Part shown: positions 51,690 to 64,000 of the stretch, piece by piece
How the letters are laid out: each line of letters opens with the position of its first letter
How positions within the stretch are numbered: the first letter of the stretch is position 1
Source: Candidatus Pelagibacter sp. HIMB1321
GTDB taxonomy: Bacteria; Pseudomonadota; Alphaproteobacteria; Pelagibacterales; Pelagibacteraceae
NCBI RefSeq assembly: GCF_900177485.1
Contig: NZ_LT840186.1
Location: 806,001-870,000, forward strand
DNA length: 64,000 nucleotides
Direction of reading: 5' to 3'
The notes under the pieces: model-generated
Seen by the model: only the letters and a program-made list of their open reading frames with translations
Databases searched by the model: none
Told to the model about the DNA's origin: nothing
Program-made: the position numbers and the translations under genes

Positions 51690-52640
51690 TTACTCAATAA
51701 CACGAATAGGCTTACCATTAACACATGCCTCAAGGTCTTCGATCATTTGAGTATAAAAAATACTATAATTTTCTGCAGTTACATATCCAATATGTGGAGT
51801 GAGTAATGCATTTGGTAAAAACCTTAATTTATTATTTTCTGGTAAAGGTTCTTTTTCATAAACATCAATTCCAGCACCAGCAATAACATTAGTTGATAAT
51901 GCAATAATCAAATCATCTTCATTAATAATGGGACCACGTGAAGTATTAATTATAAAAGCAGTTTTCTTCATTTTGTCTAACTCTTTAAGTGTGATGCAAT
52001 CTTTATATCTTTCACCACCTTGCACATGAATTGATAAAAAATCTGAAGTTTTAATTAAATCCTCTTTACTACAAGGCAGAACATCTAACTCTTTACACTT
52101 ATCTAGATTTAAATTTTCACTCCAAGCCATTACCTGCATTCCAAATACTTTACCAATTTTTGCAACTTCTGACCCAACACGACCTAATCCAATAAGTCCT
52201 AGAATTTTTCCTCTCAGCTCAATACCAACTGATGTTTGCCAATAACCTTGATACATATTATCTATTTCTTCTTTAAAATTTTTTGCTAAACCCAACATTA
52301 GTGCCCAAGTCAATTCTGAGGTTGGATAAAAATTTATCTCAGTACCACAAACAACTATTTTTCTTTTTTTAGCTGCCTCTAAGTCAATTGCTTTATTCCT
52401 TGAACCGCTTGTTATAATAAATTTAAGCTTGGTTAAATTATCAATTAAATTTTTTGTCATGGGAGTTCGTTCTCTCATAATTAAAAGTGCCTCAAATTCT
52501 GATAACTGATCTAAAGCATCTGCCTCATCTACAAATGGTTCGCTGAATATTTTAAATTCATACTTTCCAGATAATTTTTCTAAATCTACAAATTCTTGGG
52601 CAACATTTTGATAATCATCTAAAATAGCAACTTTAAGCAC
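51690..52640 (-). CDS. D-isomer-specific 2-hydroxyacid dehydrogenase
   Basis: 316 residues from a GTG at 52640 that overlaps the DMT transporter by 8 nt. NAD-binding GLIGLGRVGSEVAKIG, the Arg in INTSRGPIINEDDL, the Glu in VYEKEPLPENN and the catalytic His in TPHIGYVT form the canonical triad. It interconverts a 2-ketoacid and a D-2-hydroxyacid; substrate not known. The upstream DadA-like enzyme makes 2-ketoacids, so the pair could work together. Confidence 0.86.
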   Translation of the reverse strand: MLKVAILDDYQNVAQEFVDLEKLSGKYEFKIFSEPFVDEADALDQLSEFEALLIMRERTPMTKNLIDNLTKLKFIITSGSRNKAIDLEAAKKRKIVVCGTEINFYPTSELTWALMLGLAKNFKEEIDNMYQGYWQTSVGIELRGKILGLIGLGRVGSEVAKIGKVFGMQVMAWSENLNLDKCKELDVLPCSKEDLIKTSDFLSIHVQGGERYKDCITLKELDKMKKTAFIINTSRGPIINEDDLIIALSTNVIAGAGIDVYEKEPLPENNKLRFLPNALLTPHIGYVTAENYSIFYTQMIEDLEACVNGKPIRVIE

Positions 52641-53535
52641 TTAACCTCTTTTGATTTGAAAGAATTATTCCTGTTAAAATAAATATTGCCCCTAAAATAT
52701 GATAAAACATAAATTTTTCATCAAAAATAATTATTGCCATTACTGCGCTTAGAATTGGCATTAAATGAAGAAAAACTCCCGATCTATTAGCACCAATCAT
52801 GGAAATACCTTTTATCCAAAGTATAAATGATGCAAGTCCAGGGAGCAAAACTACATACCCAAGAATTAAGAAAAAGGGTTTTTCTAATGTAATCCTAAAA
52901 CCCATTTGATACTCAATAAAATAAATTGGTATCAAAAATAATAGGCCAAAAGTAATGATAATTTCTAACAACCCTAATTGAGAAATCTCATAAGTTTGTT
53001 TTTTAAGTAATGCTGAATAAATTGCCCATGAAAGCATAGCAACAACCATTGTTAAATCCCCTTTGTTAAAATCTAAGTTTAACAAAATTTCAAAATTTGC
53101 TTTGGTAATGATTAAAACTACTCCTGTAAAAGAACAAATTACTCCAATCAATTGAAAAATATTTGTTTTTTCAGTTTTTAAAATTGAAGAAAAAAACATA
53201 ATCATGACAGGTATTGTTGAAATCATCAACACACCACTGATGACTTGGGTAAAATTTAATGAATAGTAAACAATAGAATTAAATACTGTAATACTGGTTA
53301 TCCCAAGAATGATAAAAAGTTTATAGTTCTTTAAAATATAATCTTTTTTTTTAAACAGTTCCGGAAGTGTAAATGGGGCGAGTATCAACCATGCAAAAAA
53401 CCATCTATAAAAGTTTAATGAAAATGGAGGAACTTCATAAAAGCTGGCAAATTTTCCAACGATAAAATTACCAGCCCAAAAGCTAACAGTTAATAATAGA
53501 TATATATAAGCAAAAAAATTTGATGATTTACTCAC
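52633..53535 (-). CDS. EamA-family (DMT) transporter
   Basis: 300 residues from a GTG start at 53535 one base from the DadA-like stop. About ten membrane segments in two EamA repeats, with FWAGNFIVGKFAS at the start and MPILSAVMAIIIFDEKF in the second repeat, the family signatures. Probably a small-metabolite exporter. It overlaps the 2-hydroxyacid dehydrogenase by 8 nt, so a metabolite of that pathway is a candidate. Confidence 0.85.
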   Translation of the reverse strand: MSKSSNFFAYIYLLLTVSFWAGNFIVGKFASFYEVPPFSLNFYRWFFAWLILAPFTLPELFKKKDYILKNYKLFIILGITSITVFNSIVYYSLNFTQVISGVLMISTIPVMIMFFSSILKTEKTNIFQLIGVICSFTGVVLIITKANFEILLNLDFNKGDLTMVVAMLSWAIYSALLKKQTYEISQLGLLEIIITFGLLFLIPIYFIEYQMGFRITLEKPFFLILGYVVLLPGLASFILWIKGISMIGANRSGVFLHLMPILSAVMAIIIFDEKFMFYHILGAIFILTGIILSNQKRLSA

Positions 53536-54777
53536 TTAAGCAAATCTATGTGAGCTATATGGATTTAAATCTAAGTTAGTGTTTTCTTCAGCTACCATTC
53601 CAGACACAATCTTCCCAGATATTGGTCCAAGTGTCCAGCCCAAATGATGATGTCCAAAACAATAAAATACATTTTTATAATTTTTTGAAGGTCCCATGAC
53701 AGGTAAAAAATCTGGCAATGTAGGTCTAAACCCTAACCATTCATCCTCATGTTCTGGTAAATCACCTAACATATATTTTGCATTATTAATTAAATTTTTA
53801 ATTCTAGATTTTGATAAAGGGTTTTCTAAACCTCCAAATTCAACAGTGCCAACTACTCGTAAGCCTTGCTCCATTGGTGTTATACCAAATCCTCTATTAG
53901 AAAAAATAACTGGTCTAGACAAAAGATGATCACAGTCTTTAAAATGAACATGATAACCTCTTTCGGTGTCTAGTGGAATTTTTTCTCCAAGATTATCAGT
54001 CAACTTTTTAGAAAAAGCACCACATGCAATAACAATTTTATCAAATTTATATTCTTCTTTTTCTGTTTTAAAAATAGGTTTTTCGTTTTCAAATTTTATT
54101 TCTTGAATATTAGATTTTTCAAATTTTCCACCTTTCTTTAAAAAAAGTTCAAATAATTTTAGAAGTATTCTTTTTGGATTTCTTGCATGCCTTGCATAAG
54201 GATAATAAACACCAGCATGATAAAATGGTCTTATATTTGGTTCTAAATCATGAATTTCATGTTTATTAACCAATTGTTGTTTAACGCCTAATTCATCTCT
54301 TACTTTTATTTCTAATTCTCTACTCTTTAAATCTTTGTCATTCCAAATATATAAAATCCCTTTATTCTCAACTAACCCCTCTAAATCTATTTCATCAAAT
54401 AATTCATCATAAGCTGGTAAGGCAAGATCTAAAATTTGATGCATATACTTTGCTGTGTGCATCATTTTTCTTTTTGATGTGTTTAGTATGAATTTGATAA
54501 ACCATGGAATCATTTTTGGCACATAGTTCCACTTAAGTGCTAAGGGACCAGTAGAACTTAAAAGCATTGCGGGTACATCCGCAAGTACATCTGTTCTATT
54601 CAATGAAAGGGAGGCATAAGGAGAAAAATGACCTGCATTTCCATATGAAGCAGCTGGGCTTCCAGGCTCATCTCTATCAAACAAAGTTACATCAAAGCCT
54701 TTTTTTTGTAAAAAAAGTGCATTTGATACTCCTTGAATTCCAGCACCTACTATTCCAATTTTGGGATTGCTACTCAT
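53536..54777 (-). CDS. dadA: DadA-like FAD-dependent D-amino acid dehydrogenase
   Basis: 413 residues. FAD-binding IGIVGAGIQGVSNALFL at the N-terminus, PAASYGNAGHFSPYAS, LLPTERGYHVHF-like substrate region (DTERGYHVHF), and the C-terminal GFRPTLPDFLPVMGPS and GHHHLGWTLGPISGKIV, all features of DadA-type enzymes. It would oxidise a D-amino acid to the 2-ketoacid. The following transporter and 2-hydroxyacid dehydrogenase genes are packed onto it. Fifty bp from rodA. Confidence 0.83.
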   Translation of the reverse strand: MSSNPKIGIVGAGIQGVSNALFLQKKGFDVTLFDRDEPGSPAASYGNAGHFSPYASLSLNRTDVLADVPAMLLSSTGPLALKWNYVPKMIPWFIKFILNTSKRKMMHTAKYMHQILDLALPAYDELFDEIDLEGLVENKGILYIWNDKDLKSRELEIKVRDELGVKQQLVNKHEIHDLEPNIRPFYHAGVYYPYARHARNPKRILLKLFELFLKKGGKFEKSNIQEIKFENEKPIFKTEKEEYKFDKIVIACGAFSKKLTDNLGEKIPLDTERGYHVHFKDCDHLLSRPVIFSNRGFGITPMEQGLRVVGTVEFGGLENPLSKSRIKNLINNAKYMLGDLPEHEDEWLGFRPTLPDFLPVMGPSKNYKNVFYCFGHHHLGWTLGPISGKIVSGMVAEENTNLDLNPYSSHRFA

Positions 54778-54827
54778 AAAAAAAGTATACTTCTTTTTAT
54801 GATTGTTTTTTAAGCGACAAATTATAC

Positions 54828-55952
54828 TTAGGCGATCGATTGCTTGCTATGGATTTTAGCACTCATAACAATCCCAAAGCCTATCATTGTCGCAAGCATA
54901 GATGATCCCCCGTAAGACATAATTGGTAATGGAGAACCAACAATAGGTAACAAACCTAAAACCATACTCATATTAATGACGATAAACACAAATAATGAAC
55001 CACCAAAACTATAACAAAATAATTTGGCAAAATAACTTCTGGATATAGAGCCTATTTTAATAATTCGATAAATTATAATCGCATACAATAATAAGAGTAA
55101 AACTGAACCTAAAAATCCAAATTCTTCGGAAAATAAAGTAAATATGAAATCTGTATGTTTTTCAGGTAAAAATTCTAAATAACTCTGCGTTCCTTGTAAA
55201 AAACCTTTTCCAAATAATCCTCCAGAACCTACAGCAATCTTCGATTGGATAATCTGATATCCAGCGCCTAGTGGGTCTCTATCAGGATTTAAAAATGTCA
55301 ACACTCTCAGTTTTTGGTAGGGTTTTAAAAAAGATATAATGAAAGGAAGAGATAAAATAGATATCAAAAATGAGTAAAAAAAATATTTATGATTTAAGCC
55401 TGAAAACCATAAAACCAAAATTCCACTTACTGAAATTAGAATTGAAGTTCCCAAGTCAGGCTGAATAATTACCAAACTCATAGGTAACAAAATAATAATC
55501 ATTGAAACAATGATAGAATAAAATGAATTAACATTTTCTAATCTTTTTCTATGAAAGTATTTAGCCAAGCATAAAATTATAAAAATTTTCATTAGCTCAG
55601 AGGGTTGAAGATTAATAAAGTATAAATTTATCCACCTCTGAGAACCTGAGGCAGTTATACCAAAATTTATAGTCCAAATTAACATTAGAATTAAAATTAG
55701 GTATGCAATATAGCTAATAGAAAACCAAAACCTTATATTTAAAAAAGAGATTACTAACATTAATCCTGTAAAGACTACAAATTTTATAAAATGACTTTTG
55801 GTATGAAATAATATTTGACCTCCATCAGTAGAGTACATTGTTGAAACACTTATGAATCCAAGAAGTAAAATCCCTATCAATAAAATAAAATCAATATCCT
55901 TTATCTTTTGAAAAAAATTATTTCTATTTTCTAATCTGTTGTAGAGATACAT
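54828..55952 (-). CDS. rodA: rod-shape SEDS glycosyltransferase RodA
   Basis: 374 residues, about ten membrane segments, SEDS family. The QPDLGTSIL, IQSKIAVGSGGLFGKGFLQGTQS, PEKHTDFIFTLFSEEFGF and YGGSSMLATMIGFGI motifs are all present. It polymerises peptidoglycan glycan strands in the elongation machinery with PBP2. The gene abuts mrdA, completing mreBCD-mrdA-rodA. Confidence 0.93.
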   Translation of the reverse strand: MYLYNRLENRNNFFQKIKDIDFILLIGILLLGFISVSTMYSTDGGQILFHTKSHFIKFVVFTGLMLVISFLNIRFWFSISYIAYLILILMLIWTINFGITASGSQRWINLYFINLQPSELMKIFIILCLAKYFHRKRLENVNSFYSIIVSMIIILLPMSLVIIQPDLGTSILISVSGILVLWFSGLNHKYFFYSFLISILSLPFIISFLKPYQKLRVLTFLNPDRDPLGAGYQIIQSKIAVGSGGLFGKGFLQGTQSYLEFLPEKHTDFIFTLFSEEFGFLGSVLLLLLYAIIIYRIIKIGSISRSYFAKLFCYSFGGSLFVFIVINMSMVLGLLPIVGSPLPIMSYGGSSMLATMIGFGIVMSAKIHSKQSIA

Positions 55953-57827
55953 TTAAATATTTAAATATTTATTACTTTCAAAATTTTTTCTAATTTCGTG
56001 TCGGTCAATTATCTTTTTAAATAATTTCTTTGCAAGCGGTGCAGCTACACTTCCTCCTGACCCTCCATGCTCTATGACAATACTTGCAGCATATCGGGGA
56101 TTTTTATAAGGCCCAAACGCTACATATAAAGCATGATCTCTTTCCTCATATGGTATTTCAGAAGTATCAAGATCTAACTCTCGATCTTGTTTTGTAATTC
56201 TTTTGACTTGAGCAGTTCCTGTTTTCCCAGCAAATTGATATTTTGGATCATCTATTCTTGATCTATATGAAGTTCCTCTAACTTCGTTAGTTGAGCTAAA
56301 CATAGCATCTTGTACTAATTTCATATTTTTTGCGTCTTCTACAATAGGTGCAAATTTATCTTCTTCTTCACTTTTACTATCTAAAATTATTTTTGGGATT
56401 ATCTTATGTCCCCCGTTCGCAATTTGGGCTGTCATTAAACAAAGTTGAATAGGTGTTGTCTGAATATACCCTTGTCCAATACCTGTAATGATAGTTTCTC
56501 CAAGCAACCAATTTCTACCAAGGGCATTTTTTTTCCAAAATGTACTTGGTATTAAACCAGATTTTTCAATTTCAAATAAATCCCCAAAGACTTTTTTTCC
56601 TAGACCAAATTTTTTTGCAGTATCACTTAATTTATCTACACCAAGCCTTCTTGCAACCTCATAGAAATAGGTATCACATGATTCTTTCATTGCCTCTCTC
56701 ATATTTACAATTCCATGACCTTCTTTTTTCCAACAATGATAAGTTTGTCCATAAAGTTTGAGAGGGTTCTTGTGCCCTCTGCAATTTACTTTAAAATTTG
56801 AGTTTACAACTTTATTTTCAAGTGCTGATAAAGCTACAATTGGTTTAATAGTTGAACCTGGTGAATAGTTTCCTGATAATGATTTATTAACAAGTGGTTT
56901 CATTGGATCATTTCTGATCAATTGCCAGTCATCATTACTGATACCAAACACAAATTTATTGGCATCAAAAGATGGCGATGAATGCATCGCAACCACATCA
57001 CCTGTGAAAATGTCCATAACACATATAGATCCTGCTTTTTCTTTCAATAGTTCATTGGCTAATTTTTGTATCTCGGTATCTATGGTAAGTTTTATTGTTT
57101 TACCTTTTTTACCTTTTTGAAATTCTAATTGACTAATTCTTCTGCCATAAGCATTAACTTCATATCTCTCTATAGAGTTGTTTCCAATAAGGTCATTCTC
57201 AAATGTTTTTTCTAAACCAATTTTCCCAACTTTAAGGCCTTGAACAAACTTCTCTTTAATAATTTCATTCGAGAAAATATCTTGATCATTTGCTTGACTC
57301 ACATACCCTAATACATGTGTAAAATTTTCTTTAAATGGATAACTTCTAGAAATAGAAATTACTGGTTTAACACCATTTAAATCATATAAATTATTATTAA
57401 TTTTAGAAAAATTCTCCCAAGTAAGATTATTGGAGACTATTAAATTTTCCCAAGGTTTAATTTGATTTTTTTTCTTTAAAATTTTTTGAAATTGACTATC
57501 CGATAATTGAAGAATATTTCTAACTCTATTAATAGTATATCTAAAATTTTCTATTTCTTCTGGAATTAAATGAAGTTCATATGCTTCAAAATTTCCAGCA
57601 ATAGTATTACCAAAGTAATCTTCAAAATTTCCTCTTATTGGTGGTAATTTCCATTCTCTAATTCGATTTTTATCAGAAAGAGTTAAATATCTTTTATTTT
57701 CTTTAACTTGCAAAAAAAATAACCTTGAAACTATACCGCCTAATATAACTACTTTAGCAGCAGCCAAAATAAACATTCTTCTGTTAATTGAATTTAATTT
57801 TAAAACATTATCGCTTTGATTAATCAT
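55953..57827 (-). CDS. mrdA: penicillin-binding protein 2 (elongation transpeptidase)
   Basis: 624 residues. One N-terminal membrane segment, a dimerisation/pedestal domain, then a transpeptidase domain with the three class B motifs: SPGSTIKP (nucleophile Ser), SCD and KTGTAQV. Length and order match PBP2/MrdA. It crosslinks lateral-wall peptidoglycan with RodA, directed by MreB. It overlaps mreD by 8 nt. Confidence 0.93.
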   Translation of the reverse strand: MINQSDNVLKLNSINRRMFILAAAKVVILGGIVSRLFFLQVKENKRYLTLSDKNRIREWKLPPIRGNFEDYFGNTIAGNFEAYELHLIPEEIENFRYTINRVRNILQLSDSQFQKILKKKNQIKPWENLIVSNNLTWENFSKINNNLYDLNGVKPVISISRSYPFKENFTHVLGYVSQANDQDIFSNEIIKEKFVQGLKVGKIGLEKTFENDLIGNNSIERYEVNAYGRRISQLEFQKGKKGKTIKLTIDTEIQKLANELLKEKAGSICVMDIFTGDVVAMHSSPSFDANKFVFGISNDDWQLIRNDPMKPLVNKSLSGNYSPGSTIKPIVALSALENKVVNSNFKVNCRGHKNPLKLYGQTYHCWKKEGHGIVNMREAMKESCDTYFYEVARRLGVDKLSDTAKKFGLGKKVFGDLFEIEKSGLIPSTFWKKNALGRNWLLGETIITGIGQGYIQTTPIQLCLMTAQIANGGHKIIPKIILDSKSEEEDKFAPIVEDAKNMKLVQDAMFSSTNEVRGTSYRSRIDDPKYQFAGKTGTAQVKRITKQDRELDLDTSEIPYEERDHALYVAFGPYKNPRYAASIVIEHGGSGGSVAAPLAKKLFKKIIDRHEIRKNFESNKYLNI

Positions 57828-58326
57828 TTATAGCTTTTAAATAGTTATCAAAAATAAATGAAATTGGAATATACAACAAAAATGTGAATAAATTATTAAT
57901 CACATAAAACATTATATCCAGCTCATAAGAAAAGAAAAAAAATAAAATTAAGTAATTCATTGAATTAATTAAAGTGATGACAAATAAAAAATAAAACCAA
58001 TCCTTAATTAAGTTAGGCCTTATAGTAATATTTCTTAAATAAGCAGAGAATATGCAAACAAAGATATATGAAAATGAGCTCAATCCTAAAGGTGTACCAA
58101 TTACAGTATCGTTCACTAGACCTGCAACAAAGACCAATAGATAATCAAATCTATTATACTCTTTAAGTGTAAAATAAAAAATTAATACAAAAGGAAAATT
58201 AAATGAAAAATATTCAATTTTTAAATAATTTAAATCAAATTCATTTAAAACGGAAAAGAAAAGAAATAAAATTGGTAACCATGCATAAAGCTTGTATACA
58301 AATTTATTTTTTTTAAAAATGATCAT
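57820..58326 (-). CDS. mreD: rod-shape protein MreD
   Basis: 168 residues, five to six hydrophobic segments, including a LVNDTVIGTPLGLSSFSYI segment characteristic of MreD. Sequence conservation is low; the identity is secured by its place between mreC and mrdA with a one-base gap and an 8-nt overlap. Confidence 0.85.
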   Translation of the reverse strand: MIIFKKNKFVYKLYAWLPILFLFFSVLNEFDLNYLKIEYFSFNFPFVLIFYFTLKEYNRFDYLLVFVAGLVNDTVIGTPLGLSSFSYIFVCIFSAYLRNITIRPNLIKDWFYFLFVITLINSMNYLILFFFFSYELDIMFYVINNLFTFLLYIPISFIFDNYLKAIND

Positions 58327-59535
58327 TTATTCTCTTCCTCTTTTTAGAATACAATTTTTATATTCTGGCGTACCCACTTTATAACCTTTCTTAAAAATGG
58401 TTTTTTGACATTTTGCACTGTATAATAAATTTAATCTCAGGAATTCAAATTCCTCTTGATCTAATTTATTCTGATTAATTTCTTTAGTTTGCTTTTTAAT
58501 TTTATCTTCTAATTTATTATTATGTATTAATAGGTTTTTATTCTGAGAGGCTAATTCAGTATTTTCTTCAATAAATTTTTTATTTGTTTCGTTTAAAATA
58601 TTAATTTGATCATTTAATATATTTATTTTAATGGTCTCTTCGTTCTGAGTAGCATCCACATTCACCTCTGTATCATTGTCTAATACAATATTGTTAGTTT
58701 TGGTCTCAACTTCAACTAAAACATATTTAAGTTGGCTAAAATCACTATAAAAATTTACAAAAAATTCATTTTGATTGAAGGATACTCTTCCAACTGGAAC
58801 ACCACTTCTAAATAGAGCGCCTGTCCCTGAAGTATAGCCAATACTTTGATCTTGAATTTCTTCAATTAAATTATTTTTAATGTACTTAATTTTACCAGAA
58901 TCTATCCCGTCACCTACCACAATCGCTTGAATATCTCCTGGCACTATGGATATTGGAACGTTTGAATTAAGATCTGATAATAATAATACTCTAGATGTTT
59001 TAAAATTGGTCTCGATAACTCTCCCAATTAAGTAATTTCTATCAAAGATATTAGTACCAATTTTTAATCCATCTTTGCTACCTTTGTTAATTATAATTGT
59101 TTTTGAAAAAGGACTATCATGATCAACAATTACCTTTGCTAAAATTTTATTTTTTGTAAAAGTAAAATCTTCAATTAATTTTTTTAATTCTTCATTTTCA
59201 TTTATAATAATTTCATTTAATATTTCTTTTGTTTCAAAATTTTTTGTCTCTTTTTTGATTCTTAAATACTCTTCATAAAAGTTAGAATATTCATTGATTT
59301 TTAAATAATAATTTTTTATTAAGTTTTCTGGGACAGATACAATAAAAGAAGATCTATAGACGGCTTCGTTGATTATACTTTTTAAATCTTTGATAATTTT
59401 AAAATTTAAATTTGATGAAACAATTATAAGAATAGATACAAATAATAATGTTAATAGCGAAAATTTTTGTTTAGTCTCTTTCCTTAAAAAAGCAGATCTA
59501 AATGCTATGACAAAATCATCTCTGCTTGAGGCCAT
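58327..59535 (-). CDS. mreC: rod-shape protein MreC with C-terminal coiled-coil extension
   Basis: 402 residues, long for MreC. One membrane segment (about residues 24-43), a short coiled coil, then the two beta-domains with PFSKTIIINKGSKDGLKIG, LLSDLNSNVPI and GTGALFRSGVPVGRV. Beyond about residue 290 there is an extra roughly 100-residue stretch of heptad-like N/K/E-rich coiled coil (NILNDQINILNETNKKF onwards) ending in CQKTIFKKGYKVGTPEYKNC. The two Cys could form a disulfide in the periplasm. MreC organises PBP2 and MreB. Confidence 0.87.
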   Translation of the reverse strand: MASSRDDFVIAFRSAFLRKETKQKFSLLTLLFVSILIIVSSNLNFKIIKDLKSIINEAVYRSSFIVSVPENLIKNYYLKINEYSNFYEEYLRIKKETKNFETKEILNEIIINENEELKKLIEDFTFTKNKILAKVIVDHDSPFSKTIIINKGSKDGLKIGTNIFDRNYLIGRVIETNFKTSRVLLLSDLNSNVPISIVPGDIQAIVVGDGIDSGKIKYIKNNLIEEIQDQSIGYTSGTGALFRSGVPVGRVSFNQNEFFVNFYSDFSQLKYVLVEVETKTNNIVLDNDTEVNVDATQNEETIKINILNDQINILNETNKKFIEENTELASQNKNLLIHNNKLEDKIKKQTKEINQNKLDQEEFEFLRLNLLYSAKCQKTIFKKGYKVGTPEYKNCILKRGRE

Positions 59536-59540
59536 TGATC

Positions 59541-62148
<2,608 letters not shown>

Positions 62149-62171
62149 AATTTTAAAATTTAAAAAAATGG

Positions 62172-62199
62172 ATAATACAATCTATAATAGATTTTGCAA
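62172..62199 (-). promoter_or_regulatory. candidate leuA promoter with internal palindrome
   Basis: On the minus strand TTGCAA (62194-62199), 16-bp spacer, TATTAT (62172-62177); transcription would begin about 15-20 nt before the leuA ATG, and no Shine-Dalgarno is visible. The spacer is largely the palindrome AATCTA-TTA-TAGATT (62179-62193), a possible operator; such short AT palindromes are common by chance. Confidence 0.4.
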
Positions 62200-62224
62200 A
62201 ATAATTGTTAGAATTTCTTACCTT

Positions 62225-63265
<1,041 letters not shown>

Positions 63266-63814
63266 TTAGTTAAAAACTTCCGCACCTCTTGTCATTGCGA
63301 TCGCCCCTGTTCTAGAAGTGCTAATTAGACCTAGAGGTTTTAATTTTAAATTCATTTTATCAATTTCTCTTCTTAATGCTGTAATTTGAAGAACTACTGA
63401 TTTTTTTGTTTTATCTATTATTACTGGATTATAGTTTTTACAAGCTTTTAAACATTTATCAATTTTAGTCTTATTACCAATAATTTTTAAAAGTGCCATT
63501 TCTTTGAAAATTACTTGCTTATCTTCTCTTTTAAAGTTTGCCACTTTGTGTACTGGCACTAGTTTTCCTAATTGTAACTTAATTTGATCAATTACTTGTG
63601 GAGTACCAGTAGTTACAATTGTTATTCTTGAAATATTTTTTTTAGCATCAATCTCTGCAACTGCTAAAGACTCTATATTATAACCTCTTCCAGAAAATAA
63701 ACCTACAACTCTTGCTAATACACCAGCTTCATTATCCACCCATAAAACAAATATATGTGTATCTGATTTTTCCTTTTTAGTTGAAAAACTATAAGCTGAC
63801 TTAGATTTTGCCAT
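63266..63814 (-). CDS. ilvH: acetolactate synthase small (regulatory) subunit
   Basis: 182 residues: N-terminal ACT domain (VLWVDNEAGVLARVVGLFSGRGYNIESLAV) followed by the conserved second domain ending GLISTSRTGAIAMTRG. It activates the catalytic subunit and mediates valine feedback. Its ATG shares a base with the ilvB stop (TAATG). Confidence 0.95.
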   Translation of the reverse strand: MAKSKSAYSFSTKKEKSDTHIFVLWVDNEAGVLARVVGLFSGRGYNIESLAVAEIDAKKNISRITIVTTGTPQVIDQIKLQLGKLVPVHKVANFKREDKQVIFKEMALLKIIGNKTKIDKCLKACKNYNPVIIDKTKKSVVLQITALRREIDKMNLKLKPLGLISTSRTGAIAMTRGAEVFN

Positions 63815-64000
63815 TAAACTAAAGACTTACCCTTGCCAGTTATTTTATTCTCAGCTTGATCATTTGGACCTAGTATCATTTGGTTATGAGGTTTGCCTGA
63901 TGGTATCATTGGAAAACAGTTTTCTCCTGGATCTACCTGGCAGTCGAATATTACTGGACCTTTATGATCAATCATTTCTTGAATTTTTTCATCTAATTCT
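63814..64000 (-). CDS. ilvB: acetolactate synthase large subunit, C-terminal end only
   Basis: About 61 codons plus TAA are visible before the window ends. The C-terminal segment GPVIFDCQVDPGENCFPMIP is the conserved end of the thiamine-diphosphate enzyme acetolactate synthase, and PSGKPHNQMILG follows. One-base overlap with ilvH fits the usual ilvB-ilvH-ilvC order. Confidence 0.9.
   Translation of the reverse strand, partial: ELDEKIQEMIDHKGPVIFDCQVDPGENCFPMIPSGKPHNQMILGPNDQAENKITGKGKSLV

Noticed and set aside
53536-54777. This flavoprotein, or the one at 9351-10673, as the missing L-2-hydroxyglutarate oxidase
   Set aside because: Both belong to the DAO superfamily, but their N-terminal and C-terminal motifs match DadA and sarcosine-oxidase types, not LhgO.

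Overview
The window is low-GC, densely packed bacterial DNA. Most intergenic gaps are shorter than 130 bp, many neighbouring genes overlap by 1-11 nt, and the proteins are rich in K, N and I. The gene content points to a streamlined marine alphaproteobacterium of the SAR11 / Candidatus Pelagibacter type: rhizobial-type glycerol ABC importer, several periplasmic-binding-protein transporters, a PotABCD system and LivHMGF cassettes next to core genes. The assignment is by recognition, not by a search. I found no IS element, prophage, CRISPR array, tRNA or rRNA, and no intergenic stretch over 300 bp.

Layout. 1-10.7 kb, minus strand: glycerol uptake and catabolism. It holds an FAD oxidoreductase, glpK, the binding protein glpV, ATPases glpS and glpT, permeases glpP and glpQ, a small DUF2160 membrane protein, a GpsA-like NAD(P) glycerol-3-phosphate dehydrogenase and a class I glutamine amidotransferase cut by the window edge. 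10.8-13.8 kb: a winged-helix protein, then divergent dpaL-like lyase and photolyase. 13.8-21.2 kb, minus: yjbQ, zapE, a cupin, bamB, a YfgM-like TPR protein, acnA, a LysE exporter and a CsaA-type protein. 21.3-35 kb: ArgE-like deacetylase, aldehyde dehydrogenase, agmatinase-family ureohydrolase, a secreted HExxH protein with a membrane-anchored cyclophilin, a fused beta-oxidation enzyme, PotABCD, a DoeA/EutD-like hydrolase and a EutA-like protein. This looks like uptake and breakdown of polyamines and ectoine-like compounds.

35-49 kb: a DMT transporter and a lone plus-strand LivK-type binding protein face a run of 14 minus-strand genes with a first gap of only about 60 bp and otherwise gaps of 40 bp or less: livK-livH-livM-livG-livF-azlC-azlD-glaH-proC-like-livG-DUF2306-livF-livH-livM. 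Two complete Liv permease sets therefore flank an AzlCD exporter and the glutarate hydroxylase GlaH. 49-54.8 kb: LysE exporter behind a hairpin that covers its Shine-Dalgarno, TIGR03643 protein, glutaredoxin, MsrB, histone-deacetylase-like protein, 2-hydroxyacid dehydrogenase, DMT transporter and DadA-like oxidoreductase. 54.8-64 kb, minus: ilvB(partial)-ilvH-ilvC-leuA for branched-chain amino acid synthesis, then mreB-mreC-mreD-mrdA-rodA for cell-shape wall synthesis.

Recurring themes: each binding-protein gene (glpV, potD, both livK) is followed by a strong hairpin, in three cases before its permease or ATPase genes, and has a candidate promoter just upstream, so it can be made in excess. 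GlpS and GlpT have complementary defects that leave only one canonical ATP site. A plausible but unproven chemical link runs from polyamine uptake through aldehyde oxidation to glutarate and GlaH. I did not find a clearly new multi-gene system; the best leads are in the findings.
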